The position numbers and the translations under genes are program-made. DNA of 64,000 bases, taken from the NCBI GenBank assembly GCA_013791775.1, contig VMTE01000035.1, forward strand, positions 57,183 to 121,182. Reading direction: 5' to 3'. The stretch is from Hyphomonas sp. (GTDB taxonomy: Bacteria; Pseudomonadota; Alphaproteobacteria; Caulobacterales; Hyphomonadaceae). The notes under the pieces are model-generated. The model did not search any database and was not told the origin of the DNA. It was given only the letters and a program-made list of their open reading frames with translations. Numbering within the stretch: the first letter of the stretch is position 1; each line of letters begins with the position of its first letter. This document shows positions 8,379-16,817 of the stretch, one piece after another.

Positions 8379-8930
8379 TTACAGAATCGCCAGCAATGCG
8401 GCGACCAGCGAGCCGCCCACCAAGGCGATGCCGGTTGAGCGCCGGTAGTTCTTGGCCAGCAATCCGACCGCTACGCCGCCGACGACCACCAGGAACAGGG
8501 CGAGCGCGACGAGGATCTGGTAGTACCGGTAGGCTTGCGGACCGTGACCCTTGTGCAGCTCGAGCAGGGCATACGGGAAATCCGGCGTGTTGAGCGCGGC
8601 CTCGATGCCGTCCGGTGTTTGCTGAAAGGTCAGGAAGGTGCGGGTCGTCGGCCGCGTCTGGGCGCGGTCCGGACCGCCGCGAACATACTCGAAATCGACG
8701 TTCAGGCCCTGGCTATCGATCAACTGGCGAACGTCAGCTTCGAACGTCTCCGAGCCGAGTTCAAGCTGCACGTCTGTTGGAAGTTCGAGGGGAGTTTGCT
8801 TCGCCTTTCCTTCGATTCCCGCAATGTACAAGCCGCCCGAAACGGCGACAATCAGGAACGCAGGCGCGAGCAGCCCGGCGATCCAGAGATGGAGTGTGAT
8901 CAACAGGCGGCGCAGGTACAGAATGTTCAT
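8379..8930 (-). CDS. PepSY-associated membrane protein
   Basis: A 183-residue protein with an N-terminal helix (about 12-37), a periplasmic loop of about 90 residues and two closely spaced C-terminal helices (about 138-160 and 167-183). The LITLHLWIAGLLAPAFLIVAVSG start and the HKGHGPQAYRYYQI segment are typical of PepSY-TM proteins, which are often linked to iron or siderophore uptake and flavin transfer. It stands alone, about 270 bp upstream of the TPR lipoprotein gene on the same strand. Residues about 78-146 have a near-identical DNA copy at 36543-36745. Confidence 0.75.
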   Translation of the reverse strand: MNILYLRRLLITLHLWIAGLLAPAFLIVAVSGGLYIAGIEGKAKQTPLELPTDVQLELGSETFEADVRQLIDSQGLNVDFEYVRGGPDRAQTRPTTRTFLTFQQTPDGIEAALNTPDFPYALLELHKGHGPQAYRYYQILVALALFLVVVGGVAVGLLAKNYRRSTGIALVGGSLVAALLAIL

Positions 8931-9091
8931 GTCGGACCCTTCAGACGAAACTTTCCGCCTACCGTAAGGCGGAGACGCTCGTCTAACGAATTAACGCACG
9001 TTTTCCGTCGCATCTGTCTGACATTAATGCGAAATCTTCCGTTCTGGCCGTCCGTGAAACCGGGGGTGATCCGGGGCCGGGTCAGAACTCG

Positions 9092-10219
9092 TCACACCAT
9101 CAACCGGAACACCGAGACGCCGATGAAGTTCGCAATGGCGTTGCCGAGTATGCCGCACAGCATGCCGGGCGTGATGAGTGTACGCCATTTGAAGGTGGCG
9201 GCCATGGCGGACGCCGTGGGTCCGCCAAGGATCGCGGCGTTGGAGGCGATGAGCGCTTCGGCGACGTCAAGGGCAAAGAGCCGCGTGGCCAGCAGCAGCA
9301 CGCCGACATGGACCGAGACAATGGTGAGCGCGAAGGCAATGACATCCAGCGAGTTCGCCGACAGCGAGCGCAGGTCCGTGAAGGCACCGATCACCGGCAT
9401 ATACAGATAGATGAATATGAGACCGGCCTCTTCAGCCCCCCGTTCCATCGCCAGCTGCCTGGGGAAGAGATTGGCGATCACAAGAGCGATCCCGGATACG
9501 AACAGGAGCGTATAGTTCTGGAGGCCGAACCTCTCGGCCATCAGAGCTGAGGCGGCGACGATGACGGCGCTGGCCGCGATCGACGTGAGCATGCGCGTCG
9601 ATCTGAGAGGCGTCTCGGTGCTGGATTCACCGGGCGGAGCGGCGGCTGCGTCTGCCATCACGTCAGAACGGAAGAACCGCCTCAGGAATGGAGTGGTTGG
9701 CAAGGTCATGATCAGGATCATGAAGCTGATGCCACCGACGGCGTCTGCCGCGAAAGCCACGGAGAGTGAGGCAGGATCGTGGAAATCGACCATCTGCGAG
9801 ACAGCAACGAGGTTTGATGAGCCACCGATGTAACTCGCCGACAGAACGGCAGCTATGGCGGGTTCGTCCGGACCGAGATCAAAGAACAGAACGCCTGCCG
9901 CGACGCCAATCAATGTCGAAAGGCTCGCAATGCCGAAGAGCAGCAGGAGCGGGCCGGCGATGCGGTATATGCGTCTGAAATCTGCCTGAAAGAGAAGCAG
10001 CGGAATCGCGAGCGGAATGAGCCAGGCGCCGAGGGTCGAGTAAATTGGCGCGTCGGAAGGCATGACGCTGGTTGAGGTCAGGACTGTTGGTATAAGGATC
10101 GAAACCAGAATGCCGGGAACACGCCGGCCCCATTTCGTGCTGTCGATCCAATAGCCAAACGCCGCGGAAACGGCGATGATGGCAAAGAGCGCGTAGGGAT
10201 CGTTTACGTAGGCGTTCAT
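9092..10219 (-). CDS. DUF819 family integral membrane protein, putative permease
   Basis: A 375-residue protein with about ten hydrophobic helices and the glycine-rich segments typical of DUF819, such as ASYIGGSSNLVAV and ILGGPTASAMAATFKW. The family looks like an export or import permease, but its substrates are not established. The ATG at 10219 overlaps the stop of the C45 acyltransferase gene by 4 bp, so both come from one transcript that probably starts at the S12 hydrolase promoter near 13.03 kb. Pairing with an amide-cutting or amide-forming enzyme suggests transport of its substrate or product. The long frame extending upstream to 11074 is a shadow of the acyltransferase gene. Confidence 0.85.
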   Translation of the reverse strand: MNAYVNDPYALFAIIAVSAAFGYWIDSTKWGRRVPGILVSILIPTVLTSTSVMPSDAPIYSTLGAWLIPLAIPLLLFQADFRRIYRIAGPLLLLFGIASLSTLIGVAAGVLFFDLGPDEPAIAAVLSASYIGGSSNLVAVSQMVDFHDPASLSVAFAADAVGGISFMILIMTLPTTPFLRRFFRSDVMADAAAAPPGESSTETPLRSTRMLTSIAASAVIVAASALMAERFGLQNYTLLFVSGIALVIANLFPRQLAMERGAEEAGLIFIYLYMPVIGAFTDLRSLSANSLDVIAFALTIVSVHVGVLLLATRLFALDVAEALIASNAAILGGPTASAMAATFKWRTLITPGMLCGILGNAIANFIGVSVFRLMV

Positions 10220-11370
10220 GCTGCACTCCCAGACGTATCGGCTGAAAGGTCGAACACCCGGAAGTCCGTGCAGCTCGGCGGGCCGGCGGCGATATGCATT
10301 GCTGGCTTTGGTCCAAGCTCGAAGACCGTACAGGCGAGTGTATAGTCGATGACCGTTTCGGCCGAGAGTGTGGCCGGCATTTCGCGCGAGAGCGGATGTT
10401 TCGTGTGCGCGGTCGAAGAAAAGATGTCTTTGACGCCGCTGATACTCGCTGATCCTGGTTCGGCTAGGCTGGCGACGAGCTGAGCGTAGCGTGCGCAGGA
10501 GTTTTCGGACTTCTTCGCGCGAACTTCCGGGGGGAGTTTGTCGAGCACGGATCGGTATTCCGCGTCGTCCGGATTGGCGAGCGGGTGATTGGTGTGAGCC
10601 ACCGGGTCGCTGACGCCGCTCGTCTGGGTTTGAACCACCTTGCGCCCGGACGCTTCGAAACTGCCGAAGCCGTCTGCGCCGCCGATTACATAGTTCTGGC
10701 CCGACCCGGACTGGACGCTTTTCAGGACCTCGCGAGCCTGCGCGAAGCTGTTCGCTTCGAGTATAAGCCGGATAACGCCCATGACCGGCAGACCGCTCTT
10801 GTTGCCGTCGAGTTGCACGAGCGAGTTCACACAAACGCCGACCGAGCTGCCATTGACGCCGTTGAGAGCGAGCAGGCCCGGCAATGAAAACAGGAGTGTG
10901 CGCTGGCCGCTGGCGGTATCCACATGCAGAAAGAGACGCTGGAAGCCTTCCATCCAGTTCACGCCGTCGAAATTCTGCGCGACAAGCGTAACACCCTCCG
11001 CCGTTTTCAGCGCGAGCGCGCTGCAGTGGTGCGGCGTTCTGGACGTTCGAATGCGCCGTGCACGGTAGGACCATTCTTCATCGAGAAGCTGAAGGTCGAA
11101 AATATCATCGAAGGGAAGGCCTGCGCCATCGGCGATGCCTTCGATCTCCTCGAGCAGATGCGGCGCATACGTTCTGAACCCCTCGACATAGCCGGTGTCG
11201 GCGCGGAATTGCTGCATGTACGCACGCGCTTCTGCGCCGGGGGCCGCGACATGCCGCTCCCAGGCTGCACGAAGCCTGCGGATATCGCCCGCGCAAGCCG
11301 AACCGTGCTGGCGCCCACGCTCCCGGGCGCTTCCTCGCAACGTGATCAAGGGGATATCCTCAGGATGCAT
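10216..11370 (-). CDS. C45-family autoproteolytic acyltransferase/hydrolase
   Basis: A 384-residue protein of the acyl-CoA:6-aminopenicillanate acyltransferase (AAT/C45) family. The N-terminus has GSARERGRQHG. The central HHCSALAL contains the expected nucleophile Cys116, followed by AQNFDG, the usual xQNxD element, and later NSLVQLDG and AHTNHPL. Members are made as precursors and cleave themselves before the Cys, freeing an N-terminal nucleophile that cuts or forms amide bonds. Here the residue before Cys116 is His, not the Gly of the fungal enzyme, so cleavage is not certain. The neighbours are a DUF819 permease (4-bp overlap) and an S12 hydrolase 4 bp upstream. No signal peptide: a cytoplasmic amidase or acyltransferase is likely. 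Confidence 0.85.
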   Translation of the reverse strand: MHPEDIPLITLRGSARERGRQHGSACAGDIRRLRAAWERHVAAPGAEARAYMQQFRADTGYVEGFRTYAPHLLEEIEGIADGAGLPFDDIFDLQLLDEEWSYRARRIRTSRTPHHCSALALKTAEGVTLVAQNFDGVNWMEGFQRLFLHVDTASGQRTLLFSLPGLLALNGVNGSSVGVCVNSLVQLDGNKSGLPVMGVIRLILEANSFAQAREVLKSVQSGSGQNYVIGGADGFGSFEASGRKVVQTQTSGVSDPVAHTNHPLANPDDAEYRSVLDKLPPEVRAKKSENSCARYAQLVASLAEPGSASISGVKDIFSSTAHTKHPLSREMPATLSAETVIDYTLACTVFELGPKPAMHIAAGPPSCTDFRVFDLSADTSGSAA

Positions 11371-11374
11371 GATA

Positions 11375-13018
11375 TTATTCTCGGCGCGTGAACTTGAGGT
11401 TTTTGACGCGCCAGGTACTCAGCAGGAAACTGTCCGAAGACTCAAATTCGATGCAGAGGCCGAACGGCGCAAAAATGTAACGTCCGTTGTCGAGGGCGGT
11501 CAGCGGGATAGGCGGTTGTCCGGCCATGACGATCGAAAGCGTTCCGTCCAGCACGGCAAGTTCGTATTCGCTGCCAAGCTCTTCCGAGTAAAATGCGCCG
11601 GTCGGGATGGTCTCGACGGGGCTGGTCGACACATCGACGCGGCGCGCTTCGGCAGCAGGCCCAACGCCGGTCAACGTCATGGAATTGAAGCGCGTGCCGT
11701 CCAGATCTGAAAACGAAATGCGGACCTGACTTGGCGCATGCAGCAACTCGGTGTCCGACACCGCTTCCATCGGAAGCATTCCAAAGGGATCGACGGCGAC
11801 AAGGATCGTATTTCCTTCATGGATGATCTGTGCATCACGGCCTGCTTCGAACTCGTAGAATCCGGTCAGCCTTGCGACCGCCTGTTCGTCCAGGCTGGCG
11901 CCGGGTGACGGCGTACGGCGCGGCGCAGGTTCGCTGAACGCATCGTCAAACAGCACGTCGAGAACCTTTTCCGCGAGGGGTTGCGGGCGCTGGCTGCCAT
12001 TGCCGAGAACCGTGACGACGATCCCTTTTTCCGGCAGCAGGATCAGAATCGATCTGTATCCGGATTCAGATCCACTGTGCATGAAGACGGTCTGGCCGCG
12101 ATACTGCGTCAGTTCGAGTCCCATACCATAGGCGACGGACTGGCCGTCATTCAGCCGGGCAGGCGCGACCATCTGTTGAGCCCGCGCATCTCCTTCGCGC
12201 ATGGCAGCCAGGAAATGAAGGCCCCACTTCGCCAGATCGCCTGCGCTGGCATAGGCATTCGTACTGCCGACGGTTCCGGCGGAATGAGGGATCAGATGCC
12301 AAACGGTCGCTTCGCCGTCGAAGACGTAGGATTTTGCAGAACCTGCCGGCATTGAACCGGGCGTGTCCATGATTGCAGCGCCGGTCAATCCGGCGGGGTC
12401 GAAGACGAGTTGCTGTGTCAGTGACGAGAAGCTGCGGTGCGTCGCGGCTTCCATGGCGAGCGCCGTGAGCAGATAGCCGCTGTTGGAATAGAGGTAGCGA
12501 TCACCGGCAGGAAAGTTCAGAGCTGCCTGGCGATGCAGGAGCGCCAGGCCGTCGGTGTTCGAAATCGGTTCGGAAGCAGACCGGCCGGCCATGATGTACA
12601 TCGTGCCGGTGTCGCGGATGCCGGATGTATGATTGAGCATCTGGCGCGACGTGACATCACGCGCATAGGCGGGCGCATCGGGCAGATAGCGGGAGAGGGG
12701 GGCGTCAAGATCATATTCGCCTGATGCGGAGAGGCTGGTTGCCGCCCAGGCCGTCAGCGCCTTGCTGACGGACGCCAGGTTGAAGCGGGTGGCGTCACTG
12801 ATAGGCTCTTTGGTTTCAAGGTCGGCCGCGCCGAAGTTTTGCGTGCATTGAACTTCGCCGTTCACAGCGACGGCGACCGCGAAGCCCGGATTGTCGGTGC
12901 CGGCGAAGTCGGCGAAAATCGGCGCGATGTTCTCGCAGGCTGGCTGGAGCGGCTGCTCGCTGGACGACACACAGGCGCCCAGAAGCAGGAAAAGCGTAGT
13001 TGACGCAAAGCGGCGCAT
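11375..13018 (-). CDS. S12-type serine hydrolase lipoprotein (beta-lactamase fold)
   Basis: A 547-residue lipoprotein: signal peptide with lipobox LLGAC (Cys16), then a class C beta-lactamase/D-aminopeptidase domain. The catalytic SVSK tetrad (Ser83, Lys86), the YSN motif and a third motif in HSGSESGY are all visible. About 170 C-terminal residues form an extra beta-rich domain, as in DD-peptidase/D-aminopeptidase relatives. It should hydrolyse an ester or amide, often of a D-amino acid or peptide, in the periplasm. I chose ATG 13018, behind GGGAGACAGG; the longer frame to 13063 would run into the palindromic operator. It is first in a run with the C45 and DUF819 genes and divergent from the P450. 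Confidence 0.88.
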   Translation of the reverse strand: MRRFASTTLFLLLGACVSSSEQPLQPACENIAPIFADFAGTDNPGFAVAVAVNGEVQCTQNFGAADLETKEPISDATRFNLASVSKALTAWAATSLSASGEYDLDAPLSRYLPDAPAYARDVTSRQMLNHTSGIRDTGTMYIMAGRSASEPISNTDGLALLHRQAALNFPAGDRYLYSNSGYLLTALAMEAATHRSFSSLTQQLVFDPAGLTGAAIMDTPGSMPAGSAKSYVFDGEATVWHLIPHSAGTVGSTNAYASAGDLAKWGLHFLAAMREGDARAQQMVAPARLNDGQSVAYGMGLELTQYRGQTVFMHSGSESGYRSILILLPEKGIVVTVLGNGSQRPQPLAEKVLDVLFDDAFSEPAPRRTPSPGASLDEQAVARLTGFYEFEAGRDAQIIHEGNTILVAVDPFGMLPMEAVSDTELLHAPSQVRISFSDLDGTRFNSMTLTGVGPAAEARRVDVSTSPVETIPTGAFYSEELGSEYELAVLDGTLSIVMAGQPPIPLTALDNGRYIFAPFGLCIEFESSDSFLLSTWRVKNLKFTRRE

Positions 13019-13041
13019 GATCACCTGTCTCCCAAGAAAAA

Positions 13042-13063
13042 ATGACATTGATATCATCGTCAT
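13042..13063. promoter_or_regulatory. Palindromic operator in the S12 hydrolase/P450 divergent promoter
   Basis: A 22-bp inverted repeat whose half-sites are ATGACATTGAT and the complement of ATCATCGTCAT (9 of 11 pairs match); flanking A/T bases extend the symmetry. It lies between the divergent hydrolase and P450 starts. The same sequence recurs at 16731-16752 with 18 of 22 identical bases, between the acyl-CoA ligase and TonB receptor genes. Size and symmetry fit a TetR-family operator, and the island's only regulator, a TetR protein at 14360-15076, lies between the two sites. Binding is inferred. Confidence 0.7.
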
Positions 13064-13167
13064 TTAATTGCAAGAGAACAAGAGAAGATGACTCTTCAAA
13101 TTCGGTCCCGGATGAAGCTCCGGGTACGTGGCAGAGTCTGATGATTGGAAATGAGAAGGGAACACGC

Positions 13168-14358
13168 ATGATTCACCCTGGAACATTCCCGATCGGAGAT
13201 TCCGTTGACCCCGTTCAATTGAGCAAGGACCCTTACACCATTCTGTCGCGGATGCGCGAGCGCGAGCCGGTTTCGCGGGTTGCGAAGTTCGGGATGTATT
13301 ACATTGTCCGCCATGACGACGTCACTGCGGTGTTGCGCGATGACGTGAACTACGGTGTCGGCGTCGAGAGCATGCTTGTCTATGACACCTTTGGCCGGCA
13401 CATGATGACGGTCGATGGCGAGGAGCACAACCGCTATCGACTGGCCGCGCGGGCGCCGTTCACGGCCAAGCTCATTCGAGAGCGACTCGAAGCGAAGATC
13501 ACGGAGACGGTCGACAAGCTGATCGACGGCTTTGAAACTGACGGCCGGGTTGAAATTCGCAGTGCCTTTGCAAGCCGGCTTCCTGTCCAGGTCATGCTTG
13601 CAGTCTTTGGATTGCCCGCAGAAGACGAACCTCTCTTGCGCAAATGGTATGACGCCTTCGAACAGGCGCTCGGCAATTACGAATGGGATCCGGCTGTGCG
13701 CCAGCGCGGCCAGCAGTATGTTGCGGAATTCAAGTCCCATCTGACCATGCGTCTCGAGGCCTACAAGGGCCGAAGCGGTGAGACGAACCTGCTTGCCGCA
13801 TTGGTCAATGATGCGCCCGAACGCCGGCTCACCGACGAAGAAATCCTGCGCAATGCCCTTATCATTTTCTTTGGGGGCATTTCGACCGTTGAGGCGCTGG
13901 TGCTGAATGCGCTTTATGCGCTTGCCATGCATCCCCGGACCTTTGACCGGGTGAAGCGTGACCCGGCCTTGATTCCCGTCACGCTCGAAGAGACGGTGCG
14001 CTGGTTGTCGCCCGTGCAGGCGGTGACGCGCCATGTTCGGAAGGAGATGACGTTGCGCGGTGTCGTCTTCAAGGAAGGTGACCTCGTCAATTGCATGATA
14101 GGAAGCGCCAATCGCGACGCGGGCGTGTTCATCCATCCTGATGTGTTCGATATTGATCGCCCGGATCTATCACGCCATATCGCGTTTGCGACCGGTCCGC
14201 ACACGTGCCTCGGTCTGCAATTGGCGCGCACGGAGGGACGGATCGCGCTATCGCGGCTTTTCGCCCGGTTTCCAGGTTGCCGTGTCGATCTCAAAACCAC
14301 CTCCTTGCCGGAGGGCTATGAATTCCGGCAACCGAGCCGGCTTGATCTGGTCTGGTAG
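13168..14358 (+). CDS. Cytochrome P450
   Basis: A 396-residue soluble bacterial P450. The haem loop FATGPHTCLG provides the thiolate Cys (about residue 347), the K helix has EETVR (ExxR), and the C-helix region has GEEHNRYR. The oxygen-activation motif in the I helix reads FGGISTVEA: the usual acid before Thr (A-G-x-D/E-T) is replaced by Ser. The enzyme should need ferredoxin and a ferredoxin reductase, neither of which is adjacent. ATG 13168 follows GAGAAGGGA at ideal spacing, so I prefer it to in-frame upstream starts. It is divergent from the S12 hydrolase across a palindromic operator and convergent with the TetR gene. A role in hydroxylating the island's substrate is inference. Confidence 0.9.
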   Translation: MIHPGTFPIGDSVDPVQLSKDPYTILSRMREREPVSRVAKFGMYYIVRHDDVTAVLRDDVNYGVGVESMLVYDTFGRHMMTVDGEEHNRYRLAARAPFTAKLIRERLEAKITETVDKLIDGFETDGRVEIRSAFASRLPVQVMLAVFGLPAEDEPLLRKWYDAFEQALGNYEWDPAVRQRGQQYVAEFKSHLTMRLEAYKGRSGETNLLAALVNDAPERRLTDEEILRNALIIFFGGISTVEALVLNALYALAMHPRTFDRVKRDPALIPVTLEETVRWLSPVQAVTRHVRKEMTLRGVVFKEGDLVNCMIGSANRDAGVFIHPDVFDIDRPDLSRHIAFATGPHTCLGLQLARTEGRIALSRLFARFPGCRVDLKTTSLPEGYEFRQPSRLDLVW

Positions 14359-14359
14359 G

Positions 14360-15076
14360 TCAGCTGGTCATTCCTGGCGGATCACGGAGGTAGAGTGCGC
14401 GGTACCAGATGGCGGACAGTTTCTCGACGACATCGTCTTCCGTCTTCGTCAGTCCGACGACAATCGGATCGGGGTTCTGGAATCGAACGTAGAGGAATTC
14501 CTCGACCATGGATCCGAGGGCGTAGACCAGCAGCTTGATCTGGTCGGCGGACATATTCTTGCCGACCTCGGTGCGTGAGAGATGAGATATGTTGCGGTTG
14601 TACCAGGCTGCATCCGTCTTGCGCTTGAGCGCCGCGAACAAGGGGTCTTGTTCGCTCAGCGCACGGATGCAGCGCATCAATCCGAGGTTTTCGCAGTAGT
14701 AGCGAATGAAGGCGGCGGTCGTGTCGCGGATGCGCGTGAACTCGTCTGCAGCGTGCCCGGGACGCAAATCGCGGTCCAGGATATCGAAGTACTCTTCGAT
14801 GATAGCCTGCACAATGTCGTGGCGATTCTTGTAGTGCGTATAAAAGGTGCCATGCGAAACGCCGGCGTGTTTTGAGATGTCGGCCACATGCAGTTCATTG
14901 ACGCTGCGGTCTTCCAGAAGCTCGGCCGCGGCGATCCGAAGGCGCAGCGCCGTACGCTGGGATTTGTCGAGGCCCATTGAATCCGACTCGGCCTGGATGA
15001 TGCGCGGATAACGCATGTTGCCGCGGGACAGGTCCGCCATCTTCGTCTGGGGGGATTTGGTCCGATGGCTCGGCAT
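14360..15076 (-). CDS. TetR-family transcriptional regulator
   Basis: A 238-residue regulator. After about 35 poorly structured residues comes the TetR HTH, with RIAAAELLEDRSVNELHVADISKHAGVS then HGTFYTHYKNRHDI, and an all-helical ligand domain behind it. The ATG sits directly after the stop of the acyl-CoA ligase gene (TGAATG), so it is the second gene of that operon and is co-produced. It ends 1 bp from the convergent P450 gene. Its likely operators are the two palindromes at 13042-13063 and 16731-16752, which would control both arms of the island and, through the ligase promoter, itself. An acyl-CoA or free acid substrate is a plausible inducer, as in other TetR regulators linked to acyl-CoA ligases. 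Confidence 0.9.
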   Translation of the reverse strand: MPSHRTKSPQTKMADLSRGNMRYPRIIQAESDSMGLDKSQRTALRLRIAAAELLEDRSVNELHVADISKHAGVSHGTFYTHYKNRHDIVQAIIEEYFDILDRDLRPGHAADEFTRIRDTTAAFIRYYCENLGLMRCIRALSEQDPLFAALKRKTDAAWYNRNISHLSRTEVGKNMSADQIKLLVYALGSMVEEFLYVRFQNPDPIVVGLTKTEDDVVEKLSAIWYRALYLRDPPGMTS

Positions 15077-16660
15077 TCACTTCTCCGGCGCTGTCGCGCT
15101 TTTTGTCATTTGTGCCGTGTCAGCGAAATCTTCGCCTCGAGGCGGGGTGGGCTCATTTGCGCGCAAGGTGGCCTTCTCTACTCTTTCTGAAGGGGTCATC
15201 GGCAATGCCTCGACCTCTTCCCAATAGCGCGGAACCTTGAAACGGGCGATTCTCTGTGACACGAATTCATGAAGTTCACCCATCGAAGGTTGCTGCCTTT
15301 TTGCAGACTTCTTGAACAAGATAAATACTTTCACTTCTTCGCCGCGTATATCATCCGGGACCGGGATGCAGGCCGCGAGGGCGACACCCGGGTGGGATTC
15401 GATGGCCGCTTCGACCTCGGCTGCGGCAATGTTCTCGCCGCCCCGCCGAATCATATCCTTAGTGCGGCCAACATAATAGAAGACGCCCGCGTTGTCCTGC
15501 CGGACGAGATCGCCTGTCATGTAGAAGCCGGCCATGAACGCATTCGCTGTCGCGGCGGGATCGTTGTGATAGCCATCCATCATGCCGAGGCCGCGAATTG
15601 CCAGTTGCCCGACTTCGCCTTGCTTCACCGGCCGTCCGTCAGCGCCGAGGGCGCGGGCCTCCTTCGTCGGAACCGGCTTGCCGATGGCGCCCGTTCCCAG
15701 CGCGGCATCGTGATCCTCGGGCCCGACAATCAGATCGCCGCCGGTTTCGGTCGTCCCGAAGGCTTCGAACCAGGGGCAGGCGAACCGGGACTCGAGTTCC
15801 TTGTGCCGATCGCGCGGAATCCCGGAACACAGCACCTGGCGGACCTTGTGATCGCGCTCGAACGACGAAGGCGGCACCTGCAGCATCAGGCTTGGCATGG
15901 CGCCAAGGCAATAGAAGAAGGTTGTCTGGCTCTCGCAGACTTGCTGCCAGAAGCGGCTGGGGCTGAACTTCTCGAGGATTGTCAGCGAGGCGCCGGACTG
16001 GAGCGCAGCGATGACGTTCCATTGTGGATCGGCGTAGCTGAAGGGCTGCGCCGTCAGGACGCGGTCCTCAGGTGTGAGGCGCGGGCCTGTTCGCAGAAAA
16101 CACTCTCCGAAGCGAATCCAGTAATTGTTCGAGAGGACGCAGCCTTTGGGCATGCCGGTTGTACCCGACGTGTACTGTATATTTGCCGTCGTGTGCGCCA
16201 TGACCAAGGGCAGTTCGGGCTGAGACGTATGCGCAGCCTCGTTGACCAGTGTTTCGATGTCAGCGCTCCAGGCGAGACCCGGCGGCAAGCTGCGTGCGCC
16301 GGCGAGGGTGCGCAGATTGTCGTCTTCGGCGATGAAGGCCACGGCGCCGGAATGGGAGAGGATGTGATTTCTGTCAGAGTCGCGGTAGCGCACATTGACA
16401 GGTGCCATGGCGGCGCCCGCCTTGATGATCGCGAGCCACAGAAGAGGGAATTCGAGGCGGTTGGGGAGCATCACGGCGACGACGTCGCCTGTCTTCACGC
16501 CGCGCTTGACGAGTGCGCCGGCGATCGCGGTCGAGCGGCGCTCCAGTTCGCTGAAGGTGATCGCGCCATTGCCGAGTTCGCACGTGATGGCCGGACGGTC
16601 TGGCCAGCGATGAGCCGCCTCTGCGGTCAGTTCGGGAATGGTTGCAGGAAAGGAACTCAT
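15077..16660 (-). CDS. Acyl-CoA synthetase (AMP-forming, CaiC/FadD-like)
   Basis: A 527-residue ANL-superfamily ligase. The P-loop-like adenylation motif is YTSGTTGMPKGC. Later come FGTTETGG, YMTGDLVRQD, the hinge GRTKDMIRRGGENIAAAEVE and the C-terminal Lys in MTPSERVEKATLR. It should activate a carboxylic acid to its CoA thioester. The closest general plan is crotonobetaine/carnitine-CoA ligase and related small-acid ligases, but substrate cannot be read reliably. ATG 16660 follows TTGGAGG, a strong ribosome-binding site. It is divergent from the TonB receptor across a palindromic operator and co-transcribed with the TetR gene. Confidence 0.9.
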   Translation of the reverse strand: MSSFPATIPELTAEAAHRWPDRPAITCELGNGAITFSELERRSTAIAGALVKRGVKTGDVVAVMLPNRLEFPLLWLAIIKAGAAMAPVNVRYRDSDRNHILSHSGAVAFIAEDDNLRTLAGARSLPPGLAWSADIETLVNEAAHTSQPELPLVMAHTTANIQYTSGTTGMPKGCVLSNNYWIRFGECFLRTGPRLTPEDRVLTAQPFSYADPQWNVIAALQSGASLTILEKFSPSRFWQQVCESQTTFFYCLGAMPSLMLQVPPSSFERDHKVRQVLCSGIPRDRHKELESRFACPWFEAFGTTETGGDLIVGPEDHDAALGTGAIGKPVPTKEARALGADGRPVKQGEVGQLAIRGLGMMDGYHNDPAATANAFMAGFYMTGDLVRQDNAGVFYYVGRTKDMIRRGGENIAAAEVEAAIESHPGVALAACIPVPDDIRGEEVKVFILFKKSAKRQQPSMGELHEFVSQRIARFKVPRYWEEVEALPMTPSERVEKATLRANEPTPPRGEDFADTAQMTKSATAPEK

Positions 16661-16730
16661 TTGGCCTCCAATCAGCACAGATTTTGAGCAACTCATGGGA
16701 CCGAACGCGGCCCGAGCCAATCTTTCATAA

Positions 16731-16752
16731 ATGACATTGACGTCAGTGTCAT
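16731..16752. promoter_or_regulatory. Palindromic operator in the ligase/TonB receptor divergent promoter
   Basis: A 22-bp inverted repeat with half-sites ATGACATTGAC and the complement of GTCAGTGTCAT; 10 of 11 pairs match. It differs from the 13042-13063 copy at only four positions. It lies 71 bp upstream of the ligase start and 66 bp upstream of the TonB receptor start. It is the likely site where the TetR protein of this island represses both directions. Confidence 0.75.
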
Positions 16753-16817
16753 CTGCTGACAGGGTGGTTTGCGTTAAGTTATCGGAAACCGAACAAACGC
16801 CGGCAGGGGAGATACAA

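Noticed and set aside
9092-11074. One 660-residue protein spanning acyltransferase and DUF819 genes
   Set aside because: The upstream part is out-of-frame shadow of the C45 gene; the DUF819 protein starts at 10219 with an ATGA overlap.
11375-13018. True beta-lactamase resistance gene
   Set aside because: SxxK and YxN motifs are shared by the whole S12 group; lipidation, C-terminal domain and context fit a peptidase or esterase better.
15269-16687. 472-codon plus-strand frame
   Set aside because: It lies wholly opposite the acyl-CoA ligase, whose motifs are complete; the translation is Arg/Gly-rich shadow.
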